In this document: in pieces, positions 1 through 6,153 of the stretch | Layout of the letters: every line of letters starts with the position of its first letter | Numbering within the stretch: position 1 is the first letter of the stretch | Source: Candidatus Sericytochromatia bacterium | GTDB taxonomy: Bacteria; Cyanobacteriota; Sericytochromatia; JACMPN01 | DNA length: 8,087 nucleotides | Reading direction: 5' to 3' | Assembly: GCA_014377495.1 (NCBI GenBank) | Contig: JACMPN010000476.1 | Location: 1-8,087 of the forward strand | Position numbers and translations under genes: made by a program | The notes under the pieces: generated by a model | Database searches by the model: none | Told to the model about the DNA's origin: nothing | What the model saw: the letters and a program-made list of their open reading frames with translations, nothing else

Positions 1-341
1 CGCCCTTCCGCTGCAGCGATGATCTCGGCCGCTTGGGCTTCGGCCGCCGCCAGGATTTCGGGCGTGGGATCGGGTGGTGGCAACGGCTCCGGCTCGGGCT
101 CAGGATCCGATGCAAAATCAAGACCATGAAAGCCGGCGACAAAGCCCTCGCCCAGCAAACCCGTCTCGATCAGATCGCTGTCGGACAACCGGGAGGGCAC
201 GAAGGGACGGGCGCCGCCGTTCAGAGACCCTGGAAACAGCGGGGCGGCCACGTCGGCAACGGTCAGGACAAAGACGTCGGAAGAAACGGAGGGACCCTTG
301 AGAATGCGTGGGCGCAGGCGCTTCTGCTCCTCAAATGACAA
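1..341 (-). CDS. fliH: FliH-like flagellar export protein, N-terminal part (3' end outside window)
   Basis: This open frame follows fliG directly and runs off the left edge; 113 residues are visible. FliH normally binds the export ATPase FliI and docks it at the C-ring in the cytoplasm. The visible part starts MSFEEQKRLRPRILKGPS, has an acidic/proline linker (PEPEPEPLPPP, about residues 80-90), and then enters an Ala/Glu-rich helix (EILAAAEAQAAEIIAAAEG, about 95-113). That layout fits the variable N-terminus and long helix of FliH/YscL proteins. The start is TTG at 341-339, inside the end of fliG, with a G-rich stretch just upstream; there is no ATG near the junction. The name rests mostly on position after fliG and on the helix type, because the conserved C-terminal domain is not in the window. 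FliH is N-terminally variable, so a different fliG-adjacent gene is possible but less likely. Confidence 0.7.
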   Translation of the reverse strand, partial: MSFEEQKRLRPRILKGPSVSSDVFVLTVADVAAPLFPGSLNGGARPFVPSRLSDSDLIETGLLGEGFVAGFHGLDFASDPEPEPEPLPPPDPTPEILAAAEAQAAEIIAAAEG

Positions 342-1386
342 TGTCGTCGCCCCCGCGGCTGATGATAATTTCGCCTGTCTCCTCAAGACGTCTCACGACG
401 TTGACGATCTTCTGCTGAACTTCTTCGACGTCCTTGAGCCGCACCGGGCCCATCGTCTCGATGTCGTCCCGCAGCATCCGGCCGGCCCGCTCGGACATGT
501 TGCGGTAGATGCGTTCCTTGACTTCCTCGGTGGCACCCTTGAGGGCCAGGGCAAGATCCTTGCTTTCGACTTCGCGCAGGACCCGCTGGATCGCCCGGTC
601 GTCGAGCTGGACCAGATCGTCGAACACGAACATGAGCTTTTTGACTGACTCGGCCAGTTCGGGATCGAGCCGTTCCAGGTTTTCGACGATATTCCGCTCC
701 GTGCTGCGGTCGACCCGGTTGAGCACTTCGGCCAAGGCTTTGACGCCGCCCACATGGGCATGCTTTTCGCTGTTGTAGAGGACGGCCGAGAACTTGTCGT
801 AGAGCACGGCCTCGACTTCCTTGACGACCTCGAGACCGGCCCGCTCCATGGTAGCCATCCGGGTCGAGACCTCGATCTGCAGGTCCTCAGGCAAATTCGA
901 GATGACCACTGCGGCCTGCTCAGGGCGCAGGTAGGCCAGGATCAGGGAAATCGTCTGCGGATGCTCGCCCTGGATGAGATTGGCCACTTGGGCCGGGTCG
1001 GCCTGACGGAAGGCGTCGAAAGGCATCGACACCTGCTCCATCATCGAGGTCAACCGGGCCAGGATCATCTCGGCTTTCTCGGTGCCGAAGGCTTTCTCGA
1101 GGACTTCCCGGGTGTACTGCAGGCCGCCGAATGCCAGGTATTCGTTGGCTTTGGCGAGCTGGTAAAACTCCTCAATGATGTCATTGACCGTCGTCGGCTC
1201 CATCCGCCGCATCGTCGAGATGTCCAGGGCGATCTGTTCCACTTCGGCTTCGTCGAAGTGGGTGAGGATCTGGCTGGAAATCTCCGGGCCGAGGGCGACG
1301 AGGACCGTCGCGACCTTTTGACGGCCGGAAAGCAACTCGGGCTTGCCGGACTTGACGGGCACCGGGTGAGGGTTGTACTGGGCCAT
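331..1386 (-). CDS. fliG: Flagellar motor switch protein FliG
   Basis: FliG forms the upper C-ring of the rotor, binds FliF at its N-terminus and takes torque from the stator (MotA) at its C-terminus. The 351 residues are full length for the family. An N-terminal domain begins near GRQKVATVLVALGPE (21-35). The middle domain has the EHPQT motif at 141-145, and the C-terminal part has MFVF at 252-255 followed by LDDRAIQRVLREV. The charged torque residues known from E. coli align without gaps: K283, R300, D307, D308 and R316 match K264, R281, D288, D289 and R297. The protein ends in the usual VRRLEETGEI helix. The ATG lies 6 nt after the fliF stop with an AGGC ribosome site, and the 3' end overlaps the start of fliH, so translation is probably coupled. 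Nothing suggests loss of function. Confidence 0.98.
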   Translation of the reverse strand: MAQYNPHPVPVKSGKPELLSGRQKVATVLVALGPEISSQILTHFDEAEVEQIALDISTMRRMEPTTVNDIIEEFYQLAKANEYLAFGGLQYTREVLEKAFGTEKAEMILARLTSMMEQVSMPFDAFRQADPAQVANLIQGEHPQTISLILAYLRPEQAAVVISNLPEDLQIEVSTRMATMERAGLEVVKEVEAVLYDKFSAVLYNSEKHAHVGGVKALAEVLNRVDRSTERNIVENLERLDPELAESVKKLMFVFDDLVQLDDRAIQRVLREVESKDLALALKGATEEVKERIYRNMSERAGRMLRDDIETMGPVRLKDVEEVQQKIVNVVRRLEETGEIIISRGGDDIVI

Positions 1387-1392
1387 AACTGC

Positions 1393-3132
1393 CTATTCTG
1401 CCATCCAGGCGCGCAGCAAGCGAGCCATGTTTGCCGGATCGTCTTTGGCCATCTCGCTCAATCCCTTGACGGTCGCCGTGCGCCGGCTGATCGCCTCGGT
1501 CAGTTGCAGGAGATCTTCGGGGGCGTCGCCGTTGCCATTGCCGGAAAGGGCATACACGTCCTCGGTCGAGTTACGCAGGTCCTCTTCGGCTTGAGCGGCA
1601 GCCAACAACTCGGCTTGATCGGGACTGTGACCATTATGGCCGTTCATCAGGCCTGGGGCAACCGGATCCAGCTCAGACAGCGACGGCGGGGCGTACGGAT
1701 CCTGCCGCCGGCCGAAGGCCATCCGCAAGGCGATGAGCAGGGCGACAATGGCGACGATGGCCAGGACCACCCCGGCCAGAGTCATGTAGAACTGCTGCCG
1801 CTGCTGCTCGTTCATCTGCTCCAGCTCTTTGGCGAGCAAGGAATTATCGAACTTCATCGAGGCGACAGTGACGATATCCCGCGACGCCGATGCGCCCGGC
1901 ATGACGGTGAGCACAGCACCAGAGGCTGCAACGACCATGGCCTTGATGTCTCCCAATTTCTCTTGGGTGATCGCTTCACCACCCACGACACTGTTCACGG
2001 CGACGGACACCGACAGCCGCTTAATCTGGCCAAGGGATTTCGTCGTTTTCTTGATGACCTTGGACACTTCGTAATTTGTCGTCACGTCCTGCCGGTCGAA
2101 TGCCTGCTCACCATTGTCAGCCTGGGACTGATAGCTGGGGATGTTGGAGGTGGTGCCGGGCACCCCCCCCGGGGCGCCGGGGGTCTTGCCCTGGCCGGCC
2201 TCCGTTACGGCCCGCGTGCTGCGGATAACCTTGTCGTTGGCATCCGCCCCATTGGGCGTATACCGCTCCTCGTTCGCCTCTTCGGGACTGAAGTCCAGCT
2301 CCGTGGCGACCTTGACCACGGCATTGCCGCCGCCGAGGACCCGGTCGAGCATGCTTTGAACATTACGCTGAATGCGCTCGTCCGCCGCCTTGGTCAGGAC
2401 GGTCTGCTCCTGATTGAGCTTCAGGCGGCTGGATTCGGAGTTGTTGGCCATCATCTCCTTGTCGAAGAGGATGTTGCCGTTGGTGTCCGTAATGCTGATG
2501 TTCTCTTCTTTCAGCCCCTCGACAGCGCCGGTGACGAGGTGACTGACGGACCGCACCTGCTGTTCGCCGAGCTTGTGCCCGTCCGTCAGCTTGAGGACGA
2601 TCGTCGCCGTAGCCTGCTTCTGAGCGTCTCCGTCGGAAAAGAGGTCCGGCGTGGGGATGACCAGGTGGACCCGGGCACTGCCGACGCCGGACACGGTACC
2701 GATCGTCCGGGATAACTCGCCCTGCAGGGCCCGCTGGTACTGGATTTTCTGCTGCTGATCGGTCATCCCGAAGCTCGTCCGGTCGAAGACCTCGAAGCCG
2801 ATCGAGCCATGCTTCGGCAACTCGAGACCAGCCAGCGTCAGGCGTAGCTCATCGACCTTGCCCCGCGGGACCAGGATGGTCGCCCCATTGTCGGCGAGCT
2901 GGTAAGCGACTTTGTCCTCACGCAGCTTCATAACGATGGAATTGGCGTCCTTGTCGTCCAAGCCGCGATAAAGCGGCGTATAATCAGGGTTTTGGGCCCA
3001 GATAAACAAAAAGGTCGAACCCATGACCACGGCAGCAGCCAGAGCCCCCAGACCAAGCTTTTGTTGGCGGGAGAGCTGGCCGACAATCCGTTGACCATCG
3101 GCACGCAGTTGTTGCAGGAAATTGGATGCCAT
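1393..3132 (-). CDS. fliF: Flagellar MS-ring protein FliF
   Basis: FliF builds the inner-membrane MS ring, the base of the flagellum around the export gate. At 579 residues it is a normal length. The first membrane segment is at about 26-46 (LGLGALAAAVVMGSTFLFIW). It is followed by the periplasmic YscJ/FliF ring-building regions, including YTPLYRGL (51-58), the block around FDRTSFGMTDQQQKIQYQRALQGEL (116-140) and ARVHLVIP (153-160). A Gly/Pro-rich loop lies near 310-335. The second membrane segment is at about 449-470 (YMTLAGVVLAIVAIVALLIA). The cytoplasmic tail ends DDPANMARLLRAWMAE, the short helix that binds FliG. The ATG is 33 nt after the fliE stop; the best purine-rich stretch (TTAGGGAG) sits rather far upstream, about 14 nt. 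A run of eight G on the coding strand falls in the Gly/Pro loop. Confidence 0.98.
   Translation of the reverse strand: MASNFLQQLRADGQRIVGQLSRQQKLGLGALAAAVVMGSTFLFIWAQNPDYTPLYRGLDDKDANSIVMKLREDKVAYQLADNGATILVPRGKVDELRLTLAGLELPKHGSIGFEVFDRTSFGMTDQQQKIQYQRALQGELSRTIGTVSGVGSARVHLVIPTPDLFSDGDAQKQATATIVLKLTDGHKLGEQQVRSVSHLVTGAVEGLKEENISITDTNGNILFDKEMMANNSESSRLKLNQEQTVLTKAADERIQRNVQSMLDRVLGGGNAVVKVATELDFSPEEANEERYTPNGADANDKVIRSTRAVTEAGQGKTPGAPGGVPGTTSNIPSYQSQADNGEQAFDRQDVTTNYEVSKVIKKTTKSLGQIKRLSVSVAVNSVVGGEAITQEKLGDIKAMVVAASGAVLTVMPGASASRDIVTVASMKFDNSLLAKELEQMNEQQRQQFYMTLAGVVLAIVAIVALLIALRMAFGRRQDPYAPPSLSELDPVAPGLMNGHNGHSPDQAELLAAAQAEEDLRNSTEDVYALSGNGNGDAPEDLLQLTEAISRRTATVKGLSEMAKDDPANMARLLRAWMAE
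2163..2170 (-). repeat. Run of eight G (coding strand) inside fliF
   Basis: Eight consecutive C on the plus strand, directly followed by GGGG, read as eight G in the fliF coding strand. It encodes Pro-Gly-Gly-Val in the flexible periplasmic loop (about residues 321-324). A one-base slip here would end FliF before its second membrane helix and its FliG-binding tail. The reading frame is intact in this copy. Confidence 0.9.
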
Positions 3133-3165
3133 GCGGGCGATTACGACTCCCTAACCGTCTGAGAA

Positions 3166-3465
3166 CTAAACAGGCATCCGCAAAATTTCGCGGTAGGCCT
3201 CAAGCATCTTATTGCGAATCTGCATCGTCAGCTTCATGGCCATTTCGGTCTCATTGCCGGCAATCATCACATCTTGCAGCTCGACATCGCCATTGGCAAC
3301 AAAGCGTTGCTGCAATTGTTGAGAATTTTGGTTCAACTGATTGAGCTCGGCGATGGTGTTATTGAAAAATTCCGTGAAGTTACCGGATTTCGCAGCCCCG
3401 CCGGCACCCGCCGCACCAACCGGCAGGAGGCTCAAGCCGGCAGACTCCCCAATTTTGAAGTCCAT
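3166..3465 (-). CDS. fliE: Flagellar MS-ring/rod junction protein FliE
   Basis: FliE is a small export substrate that joins the MS ring to the proximal rod and is needed for later export. The 99-residue length is typical. The N-terminal third is variable and Gly/Ala-rich. The conserved C-terminal helices are clear: DVMIAGNETEMAMKLTMQIRNKMLEAYREILRMPV (65-99), with the RNK and AYREI..M motifs of the family. There is no signal peptide, as expected for a type III export substrate. The ATG follows the flgC stop by 2 nt, with a GGGAGG ribosome site inside the end of flgC, so the two are co-translated or coupled. Confidence 0.97.
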   Translation of the reverse strand: MDFKIGESAGLSLLPVGAAGAGGAAKSGNFTEFFNNTIAELNQLNQNSQQLQQRFVANGDVELQDVMIAGNETEMAMKLTMQIRNKMLEAYREILRMPV

Positions 3466-3467
3466 CC

Positions 3468-3923
3468 TTAGGCCCTCCCGAGCTCGAGCGCCTTCAGCGC
3501 CATACTCTTCAAGGCTTGCATCGCCGTGACGTTCGCTTCATAGCCGCGAGTGGCACTGATCATGTCAGCCATTTCCGAGACGACGTTGACGTTCGGATAC
3601 TCCACGTAGCCGGCTGCATTGGCATCCGGATGTCCCGGCTCATAGGACATTTTACCTTGGCGCTGATCGTCGGTCACCGCGGTGGCCCGCACGCCGCCGG
3701 AGGCATCGGCCTCGGTCGGCTGCGCCCTGCCGAAGCCGGCTAGGCTGAACAAAGTCTGGGACCTGAGGATCGGTTCGAAGACCGGCGTCTGCCGCTTATA
3801 GGCGCCGCCCTGCGCGGTGCGGGTCGTGTTGGCGTTCGCCAGATTGTTGGAGATGATGTCCATCCGCAAACGTTGAGCCGTCAGGCCCGACGCCGTCGTC
3901 CGAAGCGCCGAAGTCAAAGCCAT
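3468..3923 (-). CDS. flgC: Flagellar proximal rod protein FlgC
   Basis: FlgC is a component of the proximal rod that crosses the periplasm and is exported through the flagellar apparatus. The 151 residues carry the N-terminal rod/hook motif (MDIISNNLANANTT, 21-34), then AYKRQTPVFEPIL (41-53). The family C-terminal block is GYVEYPNVNVVSEMADMISATRGYEANVTAM (105-135). The central part is short and variable, as usual for FlgC. The ATG overlaps the flgB stop by one base (TAATG), a strong sign of translational coupling and the reason for choosing this start. Confidence 0.98.
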   Translation of the reverse strand: MALTSALRTTASGLTAQRLRMDIISNNLANANTTRTAQGGAYKRQTPVFEPILRSQTLFSLAGFGRAQPTEADASGGVRATAVTDDQRQGKMSYEPGHPDANAAGYVEYPNVNVVSEMADMISATRGYEANVTAMQALKSMALKALELGRA

Positions 3924-4333
3924 TAGCTGCCACCTCCATCTGCAATCACGTACTTCAACATCGCAAACCTGCCACTGAGGAACTGCGTCGCCGCGTTGTA
4001 GCCGATTTCATTTTGAGAAACCTTGGACATCTCCTGATCGATGTCGATGTTGTTGCCGTCCCGTCGCAACGTGGTGCTCCGATCAATGGAGACCGCCGGG
4101 GAAAAGGCCGCCGGCCCGGCAAACGGCATGTGCCGCACATCGGTCAGTGTCATCGGACTGGGCTCCGTCAGCTTCGCTTTCGCACGCAGCTGTTCTTCGA
4201 ACCCGACATCCATCCGCTTGTAATTCGGTGTGTCAGTGTTGCTGAGGTTCAATGATAGCGCCTGCTGGCGGACGCTGTAGCCTTGGAGAGCCTGGCGCAT
4301 AAACGCCGAACCTTCTCGGATCTGCTCGAACAT
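3923..4333 (-). CDS. flgB: Flagellar proximal rod protein FlgB
   Basis: FlgB is the most proximal rod protein, contacting FliE and FlgC in the periplasm. The 136 residues contain the rod motif NLSNTDTPNYKRMDVGFEEQL (29-49) and the C-terminal block RRDGNNIDIDQEMSKVSQNEIGYNAATQFLSGRF (90-123), both diagnostic. It is the first gene of the flagellar operon in this window. The ATG was chosen because the protein start MFEQI matches the family length. The ribosome site is weak, with GAGG about 13-16 nt upstream. The leader upstream is non-coding and probably holds the operon promoter. Confidence 0.97.
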   Translation of the reverse strand: MFEQIREGSAFMRQALQGYSVRQQALSLNLSNTDTPNYKRMDVGFEEQLRAKAKLTEPSPMTLTDVRHMPFAGPAAFSPAVSIDRSTTLRRDGNNIDIDQEMSKVSQNEIGYNAATQFLSGRFAMLKYVIADGGGS

Positions 4334-4441
4334 GCGTGTATCTCAGCCTCATCTTCTTGCCGCCTGCTGCCACCGCCGGAGCCTGGGGGGCAGGCCAACG
4401 CTGTCTCTCAGGAAGGGCTAAGTCTGGTCAGGATCAGCAAT

Positions 4442-4471
4442 ATAGTAACATGGTAACTTTCCGGCAACCAA
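4442..4471 (-). promoter_or_regulatory. Candidate promoter of the flgB-fliH operon
   Basis: On the minus strand TTGGTT (4471-4466) and TACTAT (4447-4442) are 18 nt apart, a weak sigma-70-like pair about 108 nt before flgB. The patch is the most AT-rich part of the region. It also carries GTTAC boxes (4445-4457 and 4481-4485) that could bind a regulator. The match is weak and based on sequence alone. Confidence 0.3.
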
Positions 4472-4631
4472 AGAAGTATTGTTACGCCCAGCAGCTGTTC
4501 TCCGCTCCTTACCTTGCTTTGCGGAGCAACCGCTCATTTAAAAACCTGACGTGCAAGGCGACAGCGACAGACCGCCGACACGGTGTCTGGGTACGCTCAT
4601 CCAACAGCGTGCCGCTTCCATCTGAGAATAC

Positions 4632-4685
4632 CCGGTGACCGCCTGTCCGATAAACTTGGAGCATGCGAGCGGTCCCGGTCACCGG
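4632..4685. repeat. Perfect 10-bp inverted repeat, 34-nt spacer
   Basis: CCGGTGACCG at 4632-4641 is the exact reverse complement of CGGTCACCGG at 4676-4685. It could fold as a hairpin in RNA or mark a DNA rearrangement end. It is not followed by a T-run on either strand, so it is not a clear terminator. Confidence 0.55.
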
Positions 4686-4780
4686 AGCCGCAGCCCCACA
4701 CGCACTTAAAGAGGCATAGGCCAGCCGTGGCCCAACACATGGAGCAGCCGACATCACCATCTGAATAGAACCTCTGGGCC

Positions 4781-5014
4781 TTAGTCGTGACCGCCATGAG
4801 CATCGCCGTGGTCTTGAGCCTGGGCACCGCCCATTAGGTTCTGAACCCCTTTGCCGGTGTCCTCGTCATACCGGACGCGACGGTAACCCACACACAACCA
4901 ATGGGTGACTGGGGCGTCAACGACCTGCTCGTACCGGGCCAGGATCGCCCCATTGCCCGGGTTGACCCACATCCACAACCGGATCACCTTCGAGAATCGG
5001 CTGACGGACGCCAT
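4781..5014 (-). pseudogene. Possible 3' remnant of a lost gene with His-rich C-terminus
   Basis: This 77-codon minus-strand frame reads like a real protein end: WMWVNPGNGAILARYEQVVD, then APVTHWLCVGYRRVRYD, and a tail DHGDAHGGHD. Codons are mostly G/C at the third position. Its upstream part overlaps the start of the GGDEF gene on the other strand, and a stop lies just upstream (5021-5023), so a full gene cannot fit. I do not recognise the family; the His-rich end could bind metal, but that is a guess. The likeliest readings are the 3' end of a gene whose front was removed by rearrangement, or a chance open frame. No good ribosome site precedes either ATG (5014 or 4972). Confidence 0.35.
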
Positions 5015-5444
5015 CGCCCGCTACAAACGCGACAGTGAAGTGTTCAGCCTGCTGATGCTGGACATCGACTGGTTCAAAGCGATCAATGACGAGCATGGCC
5101 ACGTCATGGGCGACCGGGTGTTGCAGGCGGTTGCCGACACGCTGAAAGCGATTGCCCGGGCCAGCGGTTGCGTCGCCCGTTACGGCGGCGAGAAATTCGT
5201 GCCCATCCTGCCCCACCCCCCCCAAACCGGCGCGGCCCTCATGGCCGAGCGGATCCAGCAGGCGATCAGCGAGATGGCAATCACGGATAACAGTGAAGCC
5301 GTCATCAGCATCACCGTCGGCATCGCCGGACCGCAACCCGGTGTCAGCACGTCAACCGACATCATCCGCCGGACCGACGCAGCCCTCCACGACGCCAAAG
5401 TGGCTGGCCGTAACCGGGTCGTGCACTGCCCCGGAAACGGCTAG
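4905..5444 (+). CDS. Degenerate GGDEF-domain protein (probable inactive diguanylate cyclase or relic)
   Basis: Nearly the whole 179-residue product is one GGDEF domain, the fold that makes cyclic di-GMP from two GTP. DIDWFKAINDEHGHVMGD (53-70) and GRNRV (168-172) are well kept. Key positions are not: the signature reads GGEKF (94-98) instead of GGEEF/GGDEF, the product-inhibition site RxxD reads RASG (85-88), the leading D.LTGLxNR motif reads LPGLTHIHNR (17-26), and ALYxAK reads ALHDAK. There is no sensor, membrane or receiver domain, although most cyclases have one. The start is uncertain: GTG at 4905 is the first start after the stop at 4884-4886, and homology begins only near residue 20. 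It is the only plus-strand gene here, facing the two-helix membrane gene tail to tail, and it sits beside flagellar genes, whose use is often set by c-di-GMP. It may be a c-di-GMP/GTP-binding or purely structural protein, or a pseudogene without a frameshift. Confidence 0.75.
   Translation: MTGASTTCSYRARIAPLPGLTHIHNRITFENRLTDAIARYKRDSEVFSLLMLDIDWFKAINDEHGHVMGDRVLQAVADTLKAIARASGCVARYGGEKFVPILPHPPQTGAALMAERIQQAISEMAITDNSEAVISITVGIAGPQPGVSTSTDIIRRTDAALHDAKVAGRNRVVHCPGNG
5216..5223 (+). repeat. Run of eight C inside the GGDEF gene
   Basis: Eight C in a row encode part of Pro-His-Pro-Pro (residues 103-106), just after the GGEKF motif. A slip would remove the second half of the domain. The frame is intact here. 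Confidence 0.9.
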
Positions 5445-5451
5445 GGCCGGT

Positions 5452-5465
5452 CGGGCAATGGCCCG
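5452..5465. terminator. Small GC hairpin between convergent genes
   Basis: CGGGC-AATG-GCCCG forms a 5-bp stem with a 4-nt loop in the 26-nt gap between the GGDEF stop and the stop of the two-helix membrane gene. It could end transcription from both sides, but neither strand has a following T-run, so intrinsic termination is doubtful. Confidence 0.3.
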
Positions 5466-5470
5466 GGGGC

Positions 5471-5968
5471 TCAGCCGTGAGTCAGCGCCAGCAACCGGCC
5501 ACTGTGGGGCAGCACATCCATGCGGATCCGCTGACCGACCGACAGATCCCGCCGGTCATCGGTGCCGACCACGGGCGGGGCCAGTTTGATCACCGCCCGG
5601 GGCGATTCCCGCAGGGTCACGGCGACAAAGTAATCGGCGGGCTCACAGGACCCCACCTCGCCCTCACGGGCTTCCGCCTCACCGGCCAGCATGTCCGCCC
5701 GCAACAGCCGTACAGGCTGGTAGATCCGATGTGCCCACAGGGCGTAAAGGATGGCCACGCCGGCGGCAATGGAAATTGCCGATGCGGCCATGCTCGGCCG
5801 CCAGAACGGTGGCCAGAGCACCACAAAGGCCATGACCGCCTCCAGGGGCACGACAAACGTCGAAATCACGCCGACGAGTGAGCGGGCGTTGCTGCGCACC
5901 TCGACGAAAAGCCCCTGCAGGGCGACGGTCTCCTCGGCGGACAACCGGCGGTGTGGCGCCTGTGACAT
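5471..5968 (-). CDS. Unrecognised 165-residue protein with two membrane segments
   Basis: I do not recognise this family. The protein has a short polar N-terminus (1-30), two hydrophobic segments at about 31-55 (LVGVISTFVVPLEAVMAFVVLW) and 60-78 (MAASAISIAAGVAILYALW), and a soluble C-terminal part of about 85 residues. That part looks beta-rich, with YFVAVTLRESPRAVIKL (113-129) and LSVGQRIRMDVLPHSGRLLAL (142-162), in the manner of a small OB- or barrel-like domain after a membrane anchor. The frame is open further upstream, but the start at 5968 is favoured because AGGGG lies 7 nt before it and the residues before it do not look coded. It lies downstream of the 557-residue gene in the same direction, 185 nt away, and ends tail to tail with the GGDEF gene. 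It probably sits in the inner membrane with its C-terminal domain on one face; the partner is unknown. Confidence 0.75.
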   Translation of the reverse strand: MSQAPHRRLSAEETVALQGLFVEVRSNARSLVGVISTFVVPLEAVMAFVVLWPPFWRPSMAASAISIAAGVAILYALWAHRIYQPVRLLRADMLAGEAEAREGEVGSCEPADYFVAVTLRESPRAVIKLAPPVVGTDDRRDLSVGQRIRMDVLPHSGRLLALTHG

Positions 5969-5975
5969 GGTGAAA

Positions 5976-5980
5976 CCCCT
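5976..5980 (-). promoter_or_regulatory. Ribosome binding site AGGGG deciding the start at 5968
   Basis: On the minus strand AGGGG stands 7 nt before the ATG at 5968-5966. It favours this start over the longer in-frame opening up to 6268, which would overlap the end of the 557-residue gene and add an Arg/Gly-rich, non-protein-like stretch. Confidence 0.65.
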
Positions 5981-6096
5981 AAACGTCTGATGCCATGCAC
6001 TCAGGATACTGCAATCACACCGCCCCGGCACAGAACGGCAGCCGACCCGGCGTTTTACAGAGCGACCGGATCCCCGACGGCACCCAAACGCACAGC

Positions 6097-6128
6097 GCCC
6101 GGTGACAACCTGTGGGTCATCACCGGGC
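6097..6128 (-). terminator. Stem-loop after the 557-residue gene
   Basis: GCCCGGTGA (6097-6105) and TCACCGGGC (6120-6128) form a perfect 9-bp stem with a 14-nt loop, starting 26 nt after the stop of the 557-residue gene. Position and strength fit a transcription end, but no T-run follows on the minus strand, so it may act through Rho or simply protect the mRNA end. Confidence 0.4.
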
Positions 6129-6138
6129 CCGGGCCCGG
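6123..6138. repeat. 16-bp perfect palindrome of alternating G3/C3
   Basis: CCGGGCCCGGGCCCGG reads the same on both strands and overlaps the right arm of the stem-loop at 6097-6128. It may be an alternative terminator hairpin or a protein site; it lies 15 nt past the stop codon of the 557-residue gene. Confidence 0.7.
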
Positions 6139-6153
6139 AGTCCGCAACGGTCT

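Larger units (their letters stand above)
4334..4780. other. Intergenic region, flgB leader and beyond; no convincing gene
   Basis: This 447-base stretch has several short open frames on both strands, but their translations are Arg/Ser/Cys-rich and match no family I recognise. It is the expected site of control for the flagellar operon. It contains an AT-richer patch at 4440-4490 (promoter candidate), a small potential hairpin GCCTG(G5)CAGGC at 4381-4395 in the flgB leader, and the inverted repeat at 4632-4685. I found no sigma-54 (TGGCAC-N5-TTGC), sigma-28 or c-di-GMP riboswitch pattern by eye. Confidence 0.6.

Noticed and set aside
754..2715. A 653-codon open frame on the plus strand opposite fliF and fliG.
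   Set aside because: It is antisense to two certain genes with full family motifs. In GC-rich DNA the opposite strand of a real gene is often open; its translation is His/Arg/Gly/Asp-rich with no recognisable domain.
4336..4638. A 100-codon plus-strand frame upstream of the GGDEF gene as a possible sensor part.
   Set aside because: There is no sensor-domain pattern, its frame ends in a stop well before 4905, and the sequence is Ser/Arg-rich; it is probably a chance opening.
4334..4900. Search for a c-di-GMP riboswitch or tRNA in the flgB upstream region.
   Set aside because: No conserved core bases of the known c-di-GMP riboswitches and no cloverleaf or T-loop pattern were seen by eye.
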